Shown piece by piece: positions 1 to 8,998 of a DNA stretch of 64,000 nucleotides (positions are counted from its first letter, which is position 1; each line of letters starts with the position of its first letter). The notes under the pieces were generated by a model. The model was not told the origin of the DNA and did no database searches. It saw only the letters and a list, made by a program, of their open reading frames with translations. The DNA comes from Gudongella sp051744365 (GTDB lineage Bacteria; Bacillota; Clostridia; Tissierellales; Tissierellaceae), in contig JBNJCX010000001.1 in assembly GCA_051744365.1 (NCBI GenBank), positions 32,547 to 96,546 of the forward strand, in the 5' to 3' direction. Made by a program: the position numbers and the translations under genes.

Positions 1-1070
1 CCCTCAGAATACTTAAGCAAACCTGAGGCAATATGTTTATCCACAACACTTTTGTATTTACCCATAAATGACTGGCCAAATCTTTTTTCATAGTCATCCA
101 ATGAGATTCCTTCGGTTAGCCTTATACCTAGAATCAAGTACTCCGACTCCTGCAGACCAGGGCTTATGGACTCCTCCCCTCCTATCGGCAGGCTGCCATC
201 GTCAATCATGCTGAAGTAGTCTTTAAAGCTTGAAACATTCCAGTATCTGATGTTGTTCATTGAAGAGTGGCTTGACAACCCGGCACCTATATATGGCCTT
301 AACTTCCAGTAACCCAGGTTGTGTCTGCATTTAAAATCATCTCTTGCAAAGTTTGAAATTTCATATTGGTTATAACCATTTTCATTGAGTAGTCTTATTC
401 CCCTGTGGTACATGGTTCTTTCATCTATTTCGTCTGGGATATTTATAAGACCTTTCCCATACCAATTATATAGCAACGTATTCTCCTCAAGAATCAATCC
501 ATACATTGAAATATGTTCAAGATTAAGCTCGATAACTTCTCTCAATGTCTCTTCAAAATCTTCCTTGGTCTGATGTGGAAGTCCGAACATTACATCTCCG
601 TTTATATTCGAAAATCCTGCTTTTCTAAGGATCTGGACAGTAGAAAAAACCTGTTCCTTGCTGTGTATCCTTCCTATAAGTCTTAGGCTGCTGTCATTCA
701 TTGACTGTATTCCCATGCTTATGCGGTTAATTCCCGATGTCTTGTAAAAGGCTGCCTTTTCATAGGTTATTGTTCCAGGATTTACCTCAATTGTTATCTC
801 AGGTGAATCGCTGATATTGAAACCTTCCTTTACTACTTTCATAATGTTGGCTATACTTTTTCCATGAAGTACTGAAGGCGTGCCTCCTCCGATAAAAATC
901 GTCTCAACCTTGCAATCACCATATTTATCTGATAGAAGCCCTATTTCCTTTATTAAATACCCTTCATATTTTTTCATAAGTTCCATATTGCCAGCAATGG
1001 AAGTAAAGTCACAATAATAACATTTTCTTTCACAAAAAGGTATGTGTATATACAATCCCATTGATTTCAT
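1..1070 (-). CDS. hemW: HemW-like radical SAM protein (3' end outside window)
   Basis: This is the coproporphyrinogen III oxidase-like radical SAM protein HemW, thought to insert or traffic heme. The frame is open for 356 codons from the ATG at 1070 to the window edge. The family is about 375-380 residues, so only a short C-terminus is missing. The start follows GGAGG at a good distance. The radical SAM cluster ligands are C13, C17 and C20, and the next residues are Asp-Phe, as in HemW, not the CxC of true HemN. A GGGTPS SAM-binding motif follows near residue 68. The gene lies just after lepA, the classical Firmicutes lepA-hemW order, with a terminator between them. Confidence 0.9.
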   Translation of the reverse strand, partial: MKSMGLYIHIPFCERKCYYCDFTSIAGNMELMKKYEGYLIKEIGLLSDKYGDCKVETIFIGGGTPSVLHGKSIANIMKVVKEGFNISDSPEITIEVNPGTITYEKAAFYKTSGINRISMGIQSMNDSSLRLIGRIHSKEQVFSTVQILRKAGFSNINGDVMFGLPHQTKEDFEETLREVIELNLEHISMYGLILEENTLLYNWYGKGLINIPDEIDERTMYHRGIRLLNENGYNQYEISNFARDDFKCRHNLGYWKLRPYIGAGLSSHSSMNNIRYWNVSSFKDYFSMIDDGSLPIGGEESISPGLQESEYLILGIRLTEGISLDDYEKRFGQSFMGKYKSVVDKHIASGLLKYSE

Positions 1071-1091
1071 ATATTCCTCCAAATTGGGTTT

Positions 1092-1126
1092 AGGCAAAAC
1101 AAAGGAAAGTCACCGGGACTTTCCTT
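1092..1126 (-). terminator. Rho-independent terminator after lepA
   Basis: A 10-bp inverted repeat (AAGGAAAGTC, five-base loop, GACTTTCCTT) starts a few bases after the lepA stop. On the minus strand it is followed by TTTGTTTTG. It separates lepA from hemW, so hemW may depend on read-through or a promoter in the short gap. Confidence 0.8.
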
Positions 1127-1129
1127 CAA

Positions 1130-2938
1130 CTATTTCTCATCATACTTAAGGACGGTCAGGAATGCCTCCTGAGGAACCTCAACGGAGCCTATCTGTCTCA
1201 TCCTCTTCTTTCCTTCCTTCTGCTTTTCCAGAAGTTTTCTCTTCCTTGATATATCTCCACCATAGCATTTTGCAAGTACGTCTTTTCTCAAGGCTCTAAT
1301 TGTCTCCCTGGCTATTATTTTTGTTCCGATGGCTGCCTGGATTGGAACTGCAAACTGATGACGGGGTATAACATCCACAAGTCTTTCTGCGATTAGTCTT
1401 CCTCTTTCATAGGCCTTATCCTCGTGCACAATAAGGGAAAATGCATCTACAAGTTCTCCGTTTATGAGAATATCCATTTTTACAAGCTCGCTCTTTTGAT
1501 ATCCCTTCAATTCATAATCAAATGATGCATATCCCCTTGTCTTTGATTTAAGAGCATCAAAGAAGTCGTAGATAACCTCATTCAATGGAAGGTCATAGTG
1601 AAGAACTACTCTGGTCTCTTCAAGGTATTCCATATTCTTGAAGTTTCCTCTCTTGTTCTGACAAAGTTCCATTATTGCACCAACATATTCTGTAGGGGTC
1701 ATAATTGATGCTGAAACAACTGGCTCCTCCATATACTCAATCTCTGCCTGTGGAGGGAGATTGGATGGATTCTGTATTTCTGTTACCTCACCATTGGTTT
1801 TGGCTACTCTATAAATTACACTTGGTGCTGTAGTAATGATGTTCAGATCAAATTCCCTTTCAAGTCTTTCCTGCATGATTTCCATATGCAGTAACCCAAG
1901 AAATCCGCATCGGAATCCGAATCCTAGGGCAACTGATGTCTCAGGTTCAAACACGAGGGCTGCATCGTTTACCTGAAGCTTTTCCAGTGCATCCCTTACT
2001 GTGTTGAAATCTTCGCCTTCTGCAGGATAAATTCCTGCATATACCATTGGGATAACTTTTTTGTATCCAGGAAGTGCTTTGATTGTCGGGTTCTTTAAGC
2101 CGGTGATGGTGTCTCCTACCCTTGCTTCCTTGACATTCTTTATACTTGCAGTCAGATAACCCACCTCTCCTGCGCTGAGACTGTCGAGAGGTACATGCTT
2201 GGAAGTATTTACACCAACCTCAATAACTTCAAAGCTTTTTCCCGTGGCCATCATTTTTACCATCATGCCAGGTTTTACCTGTCCTTCAAATACTCTTATG
2301 TAACAGGTAACTCCCTTGTAGCTGTCATAATAAGAGTCAAAAATCAACGCCTTCAAAGATGCTTTTGGATCACCAAGTGGCGCTGGAACCTTTTTTACTA
2401 TTGCCTCTAGAACCTGTTCCACATTCAATCCGTCCTTGGCTGATATCAACGGAGCATCCTGGCTTTCAATCCCTATAATATCCTCAATTTCTTCAATTAT
2501 TTCCTCTGGTCGTGCACTTGGCAGGTCAATTTTGTTAATGACCGGCAATATTTCAAGGTTCTGCTCAATTGCAAGATATACATTCGCAAGGGTCTGTGCT
2601 TCAACCCCCTGTGTTGCATCCACAACCAGGACAGCACCCTCACACGCTGCAAGCGACCGGGATACCTCGTAATTAAAGTCGACATGCCCCGGAGTATCAA
2701 TAAGGTTAAGTACGTATTCCTGACCGTCCTTCGCCTTATACACAAGTCTTACAGCCTTTAGTTTTATTGTTATGCCCCTTTCCCTCTCAAGGTCCATATT
2801 GTCAAGAACCTGCTCATGCATCTCTCTGGATGTGAGCATTCCTGTCATTTCAATCAATCTGTCGGCAAGTGTAGACTTCCCATGGTCTATATGGGCTATT
2901 ATGGAAAAGTTTCTTATGTTTTCCTGTTTTATATGCAT
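1130..2938 (-). CDS. lepA: Elongation factor 4 (LepA)
   Basis: LepA is a ribosome-dependent translational GTPase, proposed to back-translocate or remodel stalled ribosomes. The protein has 602 residues, the usual length. The P-loop AHIDHGKST is at residues 15-23 and the G3 motif DTPGHVDF near residue 80, followed by EF-G-like domains and the LepA-specific basic C-terminus. The ATG at 2938 has a GGAGG ribosome binding site. In spore-forming Clostridia the genes upstream are usually gpr and spoIIP. Here a signal peptidase gene lies there instead. Confidence 0.97.
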   Translation of the reverse strand: MHIKQENIRNFSIIAHIDHGKSTLADRLIEMTGMLTSREMHEQVLDNMDLERERGITIKLKAVRLVYKAKDGQEYVLNLIDTPGHVDFNYEVSRSLAACEGAVLVVDATQGVEAQTLANVYLAIEQNLEILPVINKIDLPSARPEEIIEEIEDIIGIESQDAPLISAKDGLNVEQVLEAIVKKVPAPLGDPKASLKALIFDSYYDSYKGVTCYIRVFEGQVKPGMMVKMMATGKSFEVIEVGVNTSKHVPLDSLSAGEVGYLTASIKNVKEARVGDTITGLKNPTIKALPGYKKVIPMVYAGIYPAEGEDFNTVRDALEKLQVNDAALVFEPETSVALGFGFRCGFLGLLHMEIMQERLEREFDLNIITTAPSVIYRVAKTNGEVTEIQNPSNLPPQAEIEYMEEPVVSASIMTPTEYVGAIMELCQNKRGNFKNMEYLEETRVVLHYDLPLNEVIYDFFDALKSKTRGYASFDYELKGYQKSELVKMDILINGELVDAFSLIVHEDKAYERGRLIAERLVDVIPRHQFAVPIQAAIGTKIIARETIRALRKDVLAKCYGGDISRKRKLLEKQKEGKKRMRQIGSVEVPQEAFLTVLKYDEK

Positions 2939-2987
2939 AATTTTCCTCCTAGTATCTGATTTAATCGTAAGGCTAACCTCAAGGAGG

Positions 2988-3539
2988 CTATTCTATAGTA
3001 CCGAATCTGTTATCGATTGGATAATACCTGAACTGTGTTATACCCTTTATCTTACCAAGGGATATGGTTCCGAAGTAACGACTGTCCTTGCTTGCTCCTT
3101 CGGTTCGATTGTCCCCAAGGACAAATACATCCCCTTCAGGAATTATCCATATATTTTCCTGATAGGTGTGTGTATAAGAATCCCCAATCAGGTAGTCCTC
3201 TTCCAGAAGCTCGCCATTTACATACACCCTTCCATCTGAAATATGGACTTTATCTCCTGAGATTCCTATTACTCTCTTAATATAGTCCTTCCCGGGATTA
3301 TCAGGAGCTTCCAGTACTATAACATCCCCTCTTTCAGGTCCATGAAAATACAATGGAACCTTAAGGGCAAACAGTCTGTCCTTTTCCTGAAGGGTTGGGT
3401 ACATGGAATTCCCAAGTACATAGGTTGTGTTGAAAATAAACGTCTTTATTATCAAGGCTATTACTATGGCTGCTGCTATACTCTTTACCCACTCAAAAGC
3501 CTCATTTTTTTCTCTTTTTACGTTGTTGTTGTCACTCAT
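2988..3539 (-). CDS. lepB: Signal peptidase I
   Basis: This is type I signal peptidase, which removes signal peptides from exported proteins on the outer face of the membrane. The protein has 183 residues, a compact Gram-positive form. One membrane segment lies at about residues 20-37. The catalytic serine is S45 in the SMYPTL box and the general base is K88 in DYIKRVIG. A GDNR-type box (LGDNRTEGASKDSR) follows. The ATG at 3539 follows GGGAGG. It lies 49 bases upstream of lepA and is probably cotranscribed with it. Confidence 0.95.
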   Translation of the reverse strand: MSDNNNVKREKNEAFEWVKSIAAAIVIALIIKTFIFNTTYVLGNSMYPTLQEKDRLFALKVPLYFHGPERGDVIVLEAPDNPGKDYIKRVIGISGDKVHISDGRVYVNGELLEEDYLIGDSYTHTYQENIWIIPEGDVFVLGDNRTEGASKDSRYFGTISLGKIKGITQFRYYPIDNRFGTIE

Positions 3540-3705
3540 TCCGGCGCCTCCCGCATTTTTCCCTTAATTTCACTCAAAAACACTTGATTTATGTCCAAGA
3601 ATATTATACCATTAATAAGCCTTAAATCAATGACAACTATCCTCCCTTTAGGAAATAATTATTCTCCGGAGGCCATTCAACCCCAGATACAGGGTTATTT
3701 TTCTC

Positions 3706-3734
3706 TTGCAATTTGATTTATGACATGGTACAAT
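3706..3734 (+). promoter_or_regulatory. Promoter of rpsT
   Basis: TTGCAA at 3706-3711 and TACAAT at 3729-3734 are separated by 17 bases, a good sigma-A-type promoter about 30 bases upstream of the rpsT start codon. Confidence 0.7.
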
Positions 3735-3764
3735 ATCTTTTGTTAGATTAGAGGAGGTGAAATC

Positions 3765-4028
3765 GTGGCAAATATAAAATCAGCTGAAAAAAGAATTCTT
3801 GTAACCGCTAAAAAAACTGCCTTGAACAAGAGTAAGAAAACTGAGATTAGGACATATATTAAGAAATTTGAGAGTGCTGTAGCCAACGAAAATTTCGACG
3901 AGGCGAGTGCATTGTTGAAGGTCATTGATAAGAAGCTTAAGAGAGCAGCACACAAAAATGTAATCCATATGAATGCAGCTTCAAGAAAAGTAGGTCGTTT
4001 GACAAAGACACTTAATAAAGCACTATAA
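3765..4028 (+). CDS. rpsT: Ribosomal protein bS20
   Basis: This is small-subunit ribosomal protein S20, which binds 16S rRNA. The protein has 87 residues, is very rich in Lys and Ala, and opens with MANIKSAEKR, typical of the family. The start is GTG at 3765, preceded by a strong GAGGAGGTG site. It is a single-gene unit with its own promoter and terminator, and stands opposite to its minus-strand neighbours lepB and holA, as is common. Confidence 0.96.
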   Translation: MANIKSAEKRILVTAKKTALNKSKKTEIRTYIKKFESAVANENFDEASALLKVIDKKLKRAAHKNVIHMNAASRKVGRLTKTLNKAL

Positions 4029-4031
4029 TAA

Positions 4032-4066
4032 AAACTTCGGCTAAACCGAAGTTTTTTCTTTTTTTT
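4032..4066 (+). terminator. Terminator of rpsT (bidirectional)
   Basis: AACTTCGG, a five-base loop and CCGAAGTT are followed by a long T tract. The opposite strand also has a T run after the stem, so it can also end the comEC-holA transcript converging from the right. Confidence 0.9.
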
Positions 4067-4077
4067 ATTTTTCCAAT

Positions 4078-5103
4078 TTACATTCCCGATGTCAATCTTA
4101 TTATAAGCATTTCCATTTCCAGTCTTTGGTCTGATGATGAGGTTTTGAGCTTCCTATCAGTCTCAAGTATGTCCTCAAGTATTTCTCTTAGTCGTTTCTG
4201 ACTCATCTGATTTCCCTGTACAGAGATTTTCCCGAATTCATATGGCTTTATACGAAGCTTCTCCTGTATTTCTCCAGCTCCATATCCTTTCTCCCTATAC
4301 ACTACATATCCAAGGAGCAATCTGAACTGTCTGCTTATCATAAACAGGATTCTCGGTACAGGTTCATTCATAAGGTATATTTCATTGAATATTTCCATAG
4401 CTCTGTCAGGATCTTTTTTCCCTACCGCGCCAAGAAAATCAAATATATTCTTGTCCAATGTCTTAATAAGAACCCGTTCAAGTGTAGATCTATCGATGCT
4501 TTTGCCTCCAGAATAATCTGACAGCTTCTTTATTTCATTTTTCAGGTCATACAAAGTGGTGGTTATATTGCGACTTGAATAGCTGCTTTGCTGAATGAAA
4601 TAATTCATATCTGCAAACGACATTTCCCTGTTATTTTCAGCAAGCTGTTTTTTTACCCAATCCGTCAGTTCCTTTCCCCTCAGCTTTTCAAACTGGACTG
4701 CACTGCCGATTTTATTAAGATACCTGTATATTTTGGAATTTTTCTTTAGTTTGCCATCCCTGTCATTTATTATCAACAACTGGTGATTGCCAAGCCTTTT
4801 AATATACCCTATCAACTCATCGGAATCACTATCCCTGTCAGCCAATAGTTCAGGATTTCTAAGGACTATGACTCTTCTCTCAGACATAAATGGCAATGTC
4901 TCACAGCTTGCCTTAAGTTCATCAAGTCCTGAAAATTTGCCATCCAGGTAGGAAAGGTTTAATGTCCTTCCATCAGATGTCATGAATTTCTGAATTGTGT
5001 GTTCCACTGCCTTGTCCAAAAGATAAGTTTCATCACCTGTAAAAATATATACAGGGTTGATATTTTCTTTTTCAATGAATCTAGAATATTCCTGGTATTT
5101 CAT
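4078..5103 (-). CDS. holA: DNA polymerase III subunit delta
   Basis: This is the clamp-loader delta subunit, which opens the beta sliding clamp during replication. The protein has 341 residues, the usual length. It shows the HolA pattern of an N-terminal AAA-like fold without a functional P-loop (opening with PVYIFTGDETYLLDKAV), a lid domain and a helical C-terminal collar. Its 5' end overlaps the 3' end of comEC by 23 bases, so the two are translationally coupled. comEC-holA next to rpsT is a classical Firmicutes arrangement. Confidence 0.92.
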   Translation of the reverse strand: MKYQEYSRFIEKENINPVYIFTGDETYLLDKAVEHTIQKFMTSDGRTLNLSYLDGKFSGLDELKASCETLPFMSERRVIVLRNPELLADRDSDSDELIGYIKRLGNHQLLIINDRDGKLKKNSKIYRYLNKIGSAVQFEKLRGKELTDWVKKQLAENNREMSFADMNYFIQQSSYSSRNITTTLYDLKNEIKKLSDYSGGKSIDRSTLERVLIKTLDKNIFDFLGAVGKKDPDRAMEIFNEIYLMNEPVPRILFMISRQFRLLLGYVVYREKGYGAGEIQEKLRIKPYEFGKISVQGNQMSQKRLREILEDILETDRKLKTSSSDQRLEMEMLIIRLTSGM

Positions 5104-7483
5104 GATTGTTTTCCTCCAATTTTGCGTATGCGCGTACTTCCATATAAGACAGTATATAATATATCAGCATTAAGCTCAATGCGAGTCCATAACGCTGAAT
5201 AAAATCAATTGGACTTTCCTGATAGAATGGACTGCCATATGGCAATATTTCCATTTCTTCTGATTTAAGAAGAACTTTTACTAGACCTGCCCTGTCAGTT
5301 CTGTAAATTGTGCTACCTTCTTCTTCAAGTATCCGTAACACCGACTCATGTGGATGTCCAAAGGTATTGTTTCTTCCCGCTGATATTATGCTGTTTGCAG
5401 GAGAAGTAATGGATATAAATGACTGGGAGGATGAAGTATCACTTCCATGATGTGCTACCTTCAATATATCCAAATATTTTGCGCTATCTAAATTGATTTT
5501 TCCCTCGACCTGCTCCTCAATATCGCCTGTGAAAAGAATGCTCCTGCCTTTGCTCTTTAACAGCAGCACCAGCGAATTATTGTTTTCATTGGTATAGGTT
5601 TGGCTGCTGGATGGCCATATGCATTCCAGGCTGTTCTCGTGGTCCATATCAATTCTGCCGCCCTGTGACATAATATACACTGGTATGTTCTTTTCTCTAA
5701 CCTTATAAGCCATCTCTTCATCTGAAATCTCACCGTTCACATACATGGAATCTACTTTCAGATTGTCCAGTACAGCGAGGGCTCCCTTGTAATGATCTTC
5801 GTGGAAATGACTTATGATGATTCCATCCAGCTTTCTTATTCCCTGTTTCTCCAAATAAGGAAGCGTTATGGAGCTACCTGGGTCATAGCTTCCGAATACC
5901 GCTCCGCCGGTATCTAAAAGATAATTTTTATCAGCAGTCCTGATAAGGGCGGAATCCCCCTGCCCCACATCTATAAAATGTATTTCTGTAGGCTTGTCTT
6001 CATTGTAAGCCATCAAATTCATTAAGATAATCATTAAAAGAAATACAACTACAGTTTTTCTTATATTTTGACCTACATATGCAAGTTCCCTCCACCTTAA
6101 AACCGCAATCAAAAACACAAGGTATGCTGCCACGTGATAGGGCTCCGGCGAGGAAAGTGATATGGGGCTGATGGGAATCATATTGATTATACCTACAATA
6201 AACCTCTGCAGGTCCAGAAGAATTTGGAGTAAAGGTCCAACAACCGGTATAAGTAGCATTATAAACCCCAAAATGAGATTGATTGTTGCCAATGGAATTA
6301 GAATCAAATTTGACAGCAATGCCATAACAGGCATCTGATTGAAATAATAGCCCTGCAAGGGAAGTATCCCAATATTTACTGCAGCAACAGCTGCAAGTGA
6401 TCTTGCAACTTTACCCTTAAGGGGATATAGCATCTCCAAAATCCAGGGTACAATACAGACAAGGGATATCGTTGCTCCATATGATAACTGAAACCCAATG
6501 CTGAAAACCCAGAAGGGGTTAATTAGAAGACTTATTAAAAATGAAACCGCCAGTATGTTGACTGGATCCGTCGGCCTGTGAATGAGCTTTGATAACATTA
6601 GCAGAGTCAGCATCACTACAGCTCTCAAAGCTGACTCAGGATATCCTATAAGGTATCCGAAGATCCATATTGCCACCAATGTTACCGGGATTGAAAATTG
6701 CCTTTTCACTCCTGAAAAAGATAAAAGGAGCATTAAAAACCCGGATATTATTCCAATATGTAATCCTGAAATCGCAAGAATATGAGCAATACCAAGATCT
6801 CTATAAACCTCGTATTCCGCCTGTAAATCATTCTTGTCCCCTGTCAGGAGTCCCTTCATAATCCCGGCATTTTCCTGTGACAATTCTTCGTAAAAAACCC
6901 TGTCTATCCTTTCATTAAAGGCATTTTGAATTCTATATCCAAAGTCCATTGAATCCATATTTGTATTTAAGGTTGCTTCATTTACTCTGACAATATTCCT
7001 GATATCTTTGGTAAGCAAGTATTGTCTATAATTGAATAGCCCGGGATTTGTGTTATACGCCGGTTCTTCCGCCTTCCCCTTAAAAGAGACTACTGTCCCG
7101 GGAATCATAGGCTCTGCATTGTAAAGGTTCATTCTCACCTTCTCTTGGATTCTCATGCTGTTGATACTAGCAAGATTTATATCGTAGCTGTAATAATCCT
7201 CCTTTTCATAGACTCTGTTAACAGTCCCAGTAAAAAGACTGTCTTCACCACGATAGGCAGAAATTTCAGAAAGGAGTCTTTCATTGGTGAATAGTACGGC
7301 CAAGAGAAATACTAAACCTACAAGGATAAAATTGGAATACTTGCCTTTACATAAGGAAAATATCCAATACAAGACAAGAAAAGCTGATAAAATCAACACA
7401 AGCTCAGATGGAATTCTGAAATAATAGGATGTCAGGATACCTACCGCAAATAGCATCCCTGGCATCAAGGCAGGTCGCTTCAT
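5081..7483 (-). CDS. comEC: DNA internalization channel protein ComEC/Rec2
   Basis: ComEC is the membrane channel for single-stranded DNA uptake in competence. The protein has 800 residues. It has N-terminal membrane segments, an OB-like region, the multi-pass competence domain (residues about 220-480) and a C-terminal metallo-beta-lactamase domain. That domain carries HFHEDHYKG and a second metal motif, HHGSDTSSS. All three parts are intact. Another uptake gene, comEA, lies at about 14.4 kb, so part of the competence machinery is present. No type IV pilus genes lie in the window. Confidence 0.95.
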   Translation of the reverse strand: MKRPALMPGMLFAVGILTSYYFRIPSELVLILSAFLVLYWIFSLCKGKYSNFILVGLVFLLAVLFTNERLLSEISAYRGEDSLFTGTVNRVYEKEDYYSYDINLASINSMRIQEKVRMNLYNAEPMIPGTVVSFKGKAEEPAYNTNPGLFNYRQYLLTKDIRNIVRVNEATLNTNMDSMDFGYRIQNAFNERIDRVFYEELSQENAGIMKGLLTGDKNDLQAEYEVYRDLGIAHILAISGLHIGIISGFLMLLLSFSGVKRQFSIPVTLVAIWIFGYLIGYPESALRAVVMLTLLMLSKLIHRPTDPVNILAVSFLISLLINPFWVFSIGFQLSYGATISLVCIVPWILEMLYPLKGKVARSLAAVAAVNIGILPLQGYYFNQMPVMALLSNLILIPLATINLILGFIMLLIPVVGPLLQILLDLQRFIVGIINMIPISPISLSSPEPYHVAAYLVFLIAVLRWRELAYVGQNIRKTVVVFLLMIILMNLMAYNEDKPTEIHFIDVGQGDSALIRTADKNYLLDTGGAVFGSYDPGSSITLPYLEKQGIRKLDGIIISHFHEDHYKGALAVLDNLKVDSMYVNGEISDEEMAYKVREKNIPVYIMSQGGRIDMDHENSLECIWPSSSQTYTNENNNSLVLLLKSKGRSILFTGDIEEQVEGKINLDSAKYLDILKVAHHGSDTSSSQSFISITSPANSIISAGRNNTFGHPHESVLRILEEEGSTIYRTDRAGLVKVLLKSEEMEILPYGSPFYQESPIDFIQRYGLALSLMLIYYILSYMEVRAYAKLEENNHEIPGIF

Positions 7484-7537
7484 GTATTATCTCCTATGCT
7501 CTTTATATTTCTGTTTTATTGGTATATAATATGATTA

Positions 7538-7565
7538 ATTATAACACAGAAATTGTTCTTACCAA
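7538..7565 (-). promoter_or_regulatory. Promoter of comEC-holA
   Basis: On the minus strand TTGGTA (7560-7565) and TATAAT (7538-7543) are 16 bases apart, with a TG dinucleotide making an extended -10. The site lies 55 bases upstream of the comEC start. Confidence 0.6.
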
Positions 7566-7606
7566 TTTAAATATTCAAAATTACAAATTTTAAGGTGGTG
7601 CTTTGA

Positions 7607-8824
7607 ATGACTAGAAAGCTATATTGGGATAACCCATATCTTTATGAGGCAGACGCTTCTATTATTAAAAAGGAGCGGAAGAACGGCAAGTTTCACGTAA
7701 TTCTTGACAAGACAATATTCTACCCTGATATGTCCGGTGGACAACCTGGTGATGTAGGCACCATAAATGGAAAAAAAGTGCTTGAAACAACTGAAAAAGG
7801 TGGAAATTTAATTCATGTTCTCAAATCAGATATTTCAGGTCAAAAGCTACATATGTCCATCGAATCCGACCACAGGATGGATATGATGCAACAGCATACA
7901 GGCCAGCATCTTCTATCCGGTGTGCTTTATAACCTAATGGGCGGTGAAACAGTTAGCTTTCATCTTGGCAAGGACTATTCCTCCATCGATGTAACCCTTT
8001 CTGATATGACAGAAGATGAGGCCGAAAAATCTGAGCTTCTATGCAATAAAATTATCCAGTCAAACTTCAAGGTTAAGTCCTACTTTGTTGACCAGGAAAA
8101 AGTTAAGCTTCTCCCGGTTAGAAAACCTCCATCTGTAGTTGACAATATTAGAGTTGTTGAAATTGATGGTTTTGACTATTCTCCCTGTGGTGGAACTCAT
8201 GTAAACCACACCGGAGAACTGGGATTGCTTAAGATCACCAAATGGGAACACTATAAGGGAATTCTTAGAGTTCAGTTTCTATGTGGTCAAAGGGCAATAG
8301 AAGACTACAGCTCCAAGTTCAAGTCTGTAAGGTCAATTGCAGGTATGTTCTCATCTGCAGATGATGGAATTGAACAGAAGGTACAAAAGCTAATTCAGGA
8401 TAAATCTTTGCTTGAGAAGGAATCCAGAGACGTTAAAAGTGAAATTATTGAAATGAGAAGCACTCATCTGATGGCGGGCTCAAGTAAATTCAAAGATATA
8501 TCTATAATAAAAAAGCTTTACGACCATTACAATTTCAAGGAACTCAGCCAACTTGGCAGTTATATTTCAAATGAGAATGCAAGGGTCATACAAATTTACG
8601 GCATCTCAAATGAAGGTCTTGGACAGTTTATGATAAACAAATCCAGGGATATTGACCTGGATCTGGGAAACTTGTATAAAGCTCTTTCCTCTGAATTCAA
8701 TCTAAAGGGTGGCGGTAATCCAAACACAGTTCAAGGCTCCGTACCGACTGATAGCTTGTCGGCTCTTCTTGATCGATGTGTAGAACTGTTGATGGATAAA
8801 CTAAGCAATGTCCCCAATGAATAA
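7607..8824 (+). CDS. Alanyl-tRNA editing protein (AlaX-like, with DHHA1 domain)
   Basis: This is a free-standing editing protein related to the editing half of alanyl-tRNA synthetase. It is expected to deacylate Ser- or Gly-tRNA(Ala). The protein has 405 residues, against about 870 for AlaRS, and has no aminoacylation domain. Zinc ligands are H97 and H101 in HTGQH, and C194 and H198 in CGGTH. A coiled-coil stretch near residues 245-290 is followed by a C-terminal DHHA1 domain with GGGNPNTVQG. The length and DHHA1 domain place it with the long AlaX forms. ATG at 7607 has a weak AAGGTGG site. It is a single-gene unit ended by a strong terminator. Confidence 0.9.
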   Translation: MTRKLYWDNPYLYEADASIIKKERKNGKFHVILDKTIFYPDMSGGQPGDVGTINGKKVLETTEKGGNLIHVLKSDISGQKLHMSIESDHRMDMMQQHTGQHLLSGVLYNLMGGETVSFHLGKDYSSIDVTLSDMTEDEAEKSELLCNKIIQSNFKVKSYFVDQEKVKLLPVRKPPSVVDNIRVVEIDGFDYSPCGGTHVNHTGELGLLKITKWEHYKGILRVQFLCGQRAIEDYSSKFKSVRSIAGMFSSADDGIEQKVQKLIQDKSLLEKESRDVKSEIIEMRSTHLMAGSSKFKDISIIKKLYDHYNFKELSQLGSYISNENARVIQIYGISNEGLGQFMINKSRDIDLDLGNLYKALSSEFNLKGGGNPNTVQGSVPTDSLSALLDRCVELLMDKLSNVPNE

Positions 8825-8850
8825 AAAAGCGCCCTCAGGGCGCTGTTTTT
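8823..8850. terminator. Bidirectional terminator between the AlaX-like gene and selC
   Basis: AGCGCCC, loop TCA, GGGCGCT is flanked by A and T runs on the two sides. It can end the plus-strand editing gene and the minus-strand sel operon, which converge here. Confidence 0.9.
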
Positions 8851-8853
8851 CTA

Positions 8854-8950
8854 TGGCGGGAGTATGTGAGAATCGAACTCACCCAGGACGCTCTTAACGC
8901 CCCGCGCTGGTTTTGAAGACCAGAGAGCCCACCAGAACTCCTCTACTCCC
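8854..8950 (-). tRNA. selC: tRNA-Sec (anticodon TCA)
   Basis: A 97-base tRNA including encoded CCA. Acceptor strands GGGAGTA and TACTCCC pair, followed by discriminator G. The anticodon stem CTGGT/ACCAG encloses a CTTCAAA loop, giving anticodon TCA, which reads UGA. A long variable arm and TTCGATT T-loop are present. Length and anticodon identify the selenocysteine tRNA. It is the last gene of the minus-strand sel cluster, after selB and the response regulator. Confidence 0.95.
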
Positions 8951-8998
8951 ATATGGCTACAAGAGCCATTATACACGAAACCAGCAAATATATCAATC

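Noticed and set aside
2436..2745. Short ORFs within lepA on both strands
   Set aside because: They are shadow frames of a highly conserved gene, with no ribosome sites and no family resemblance. The same applies to the many other short ORFs opposite long genes.
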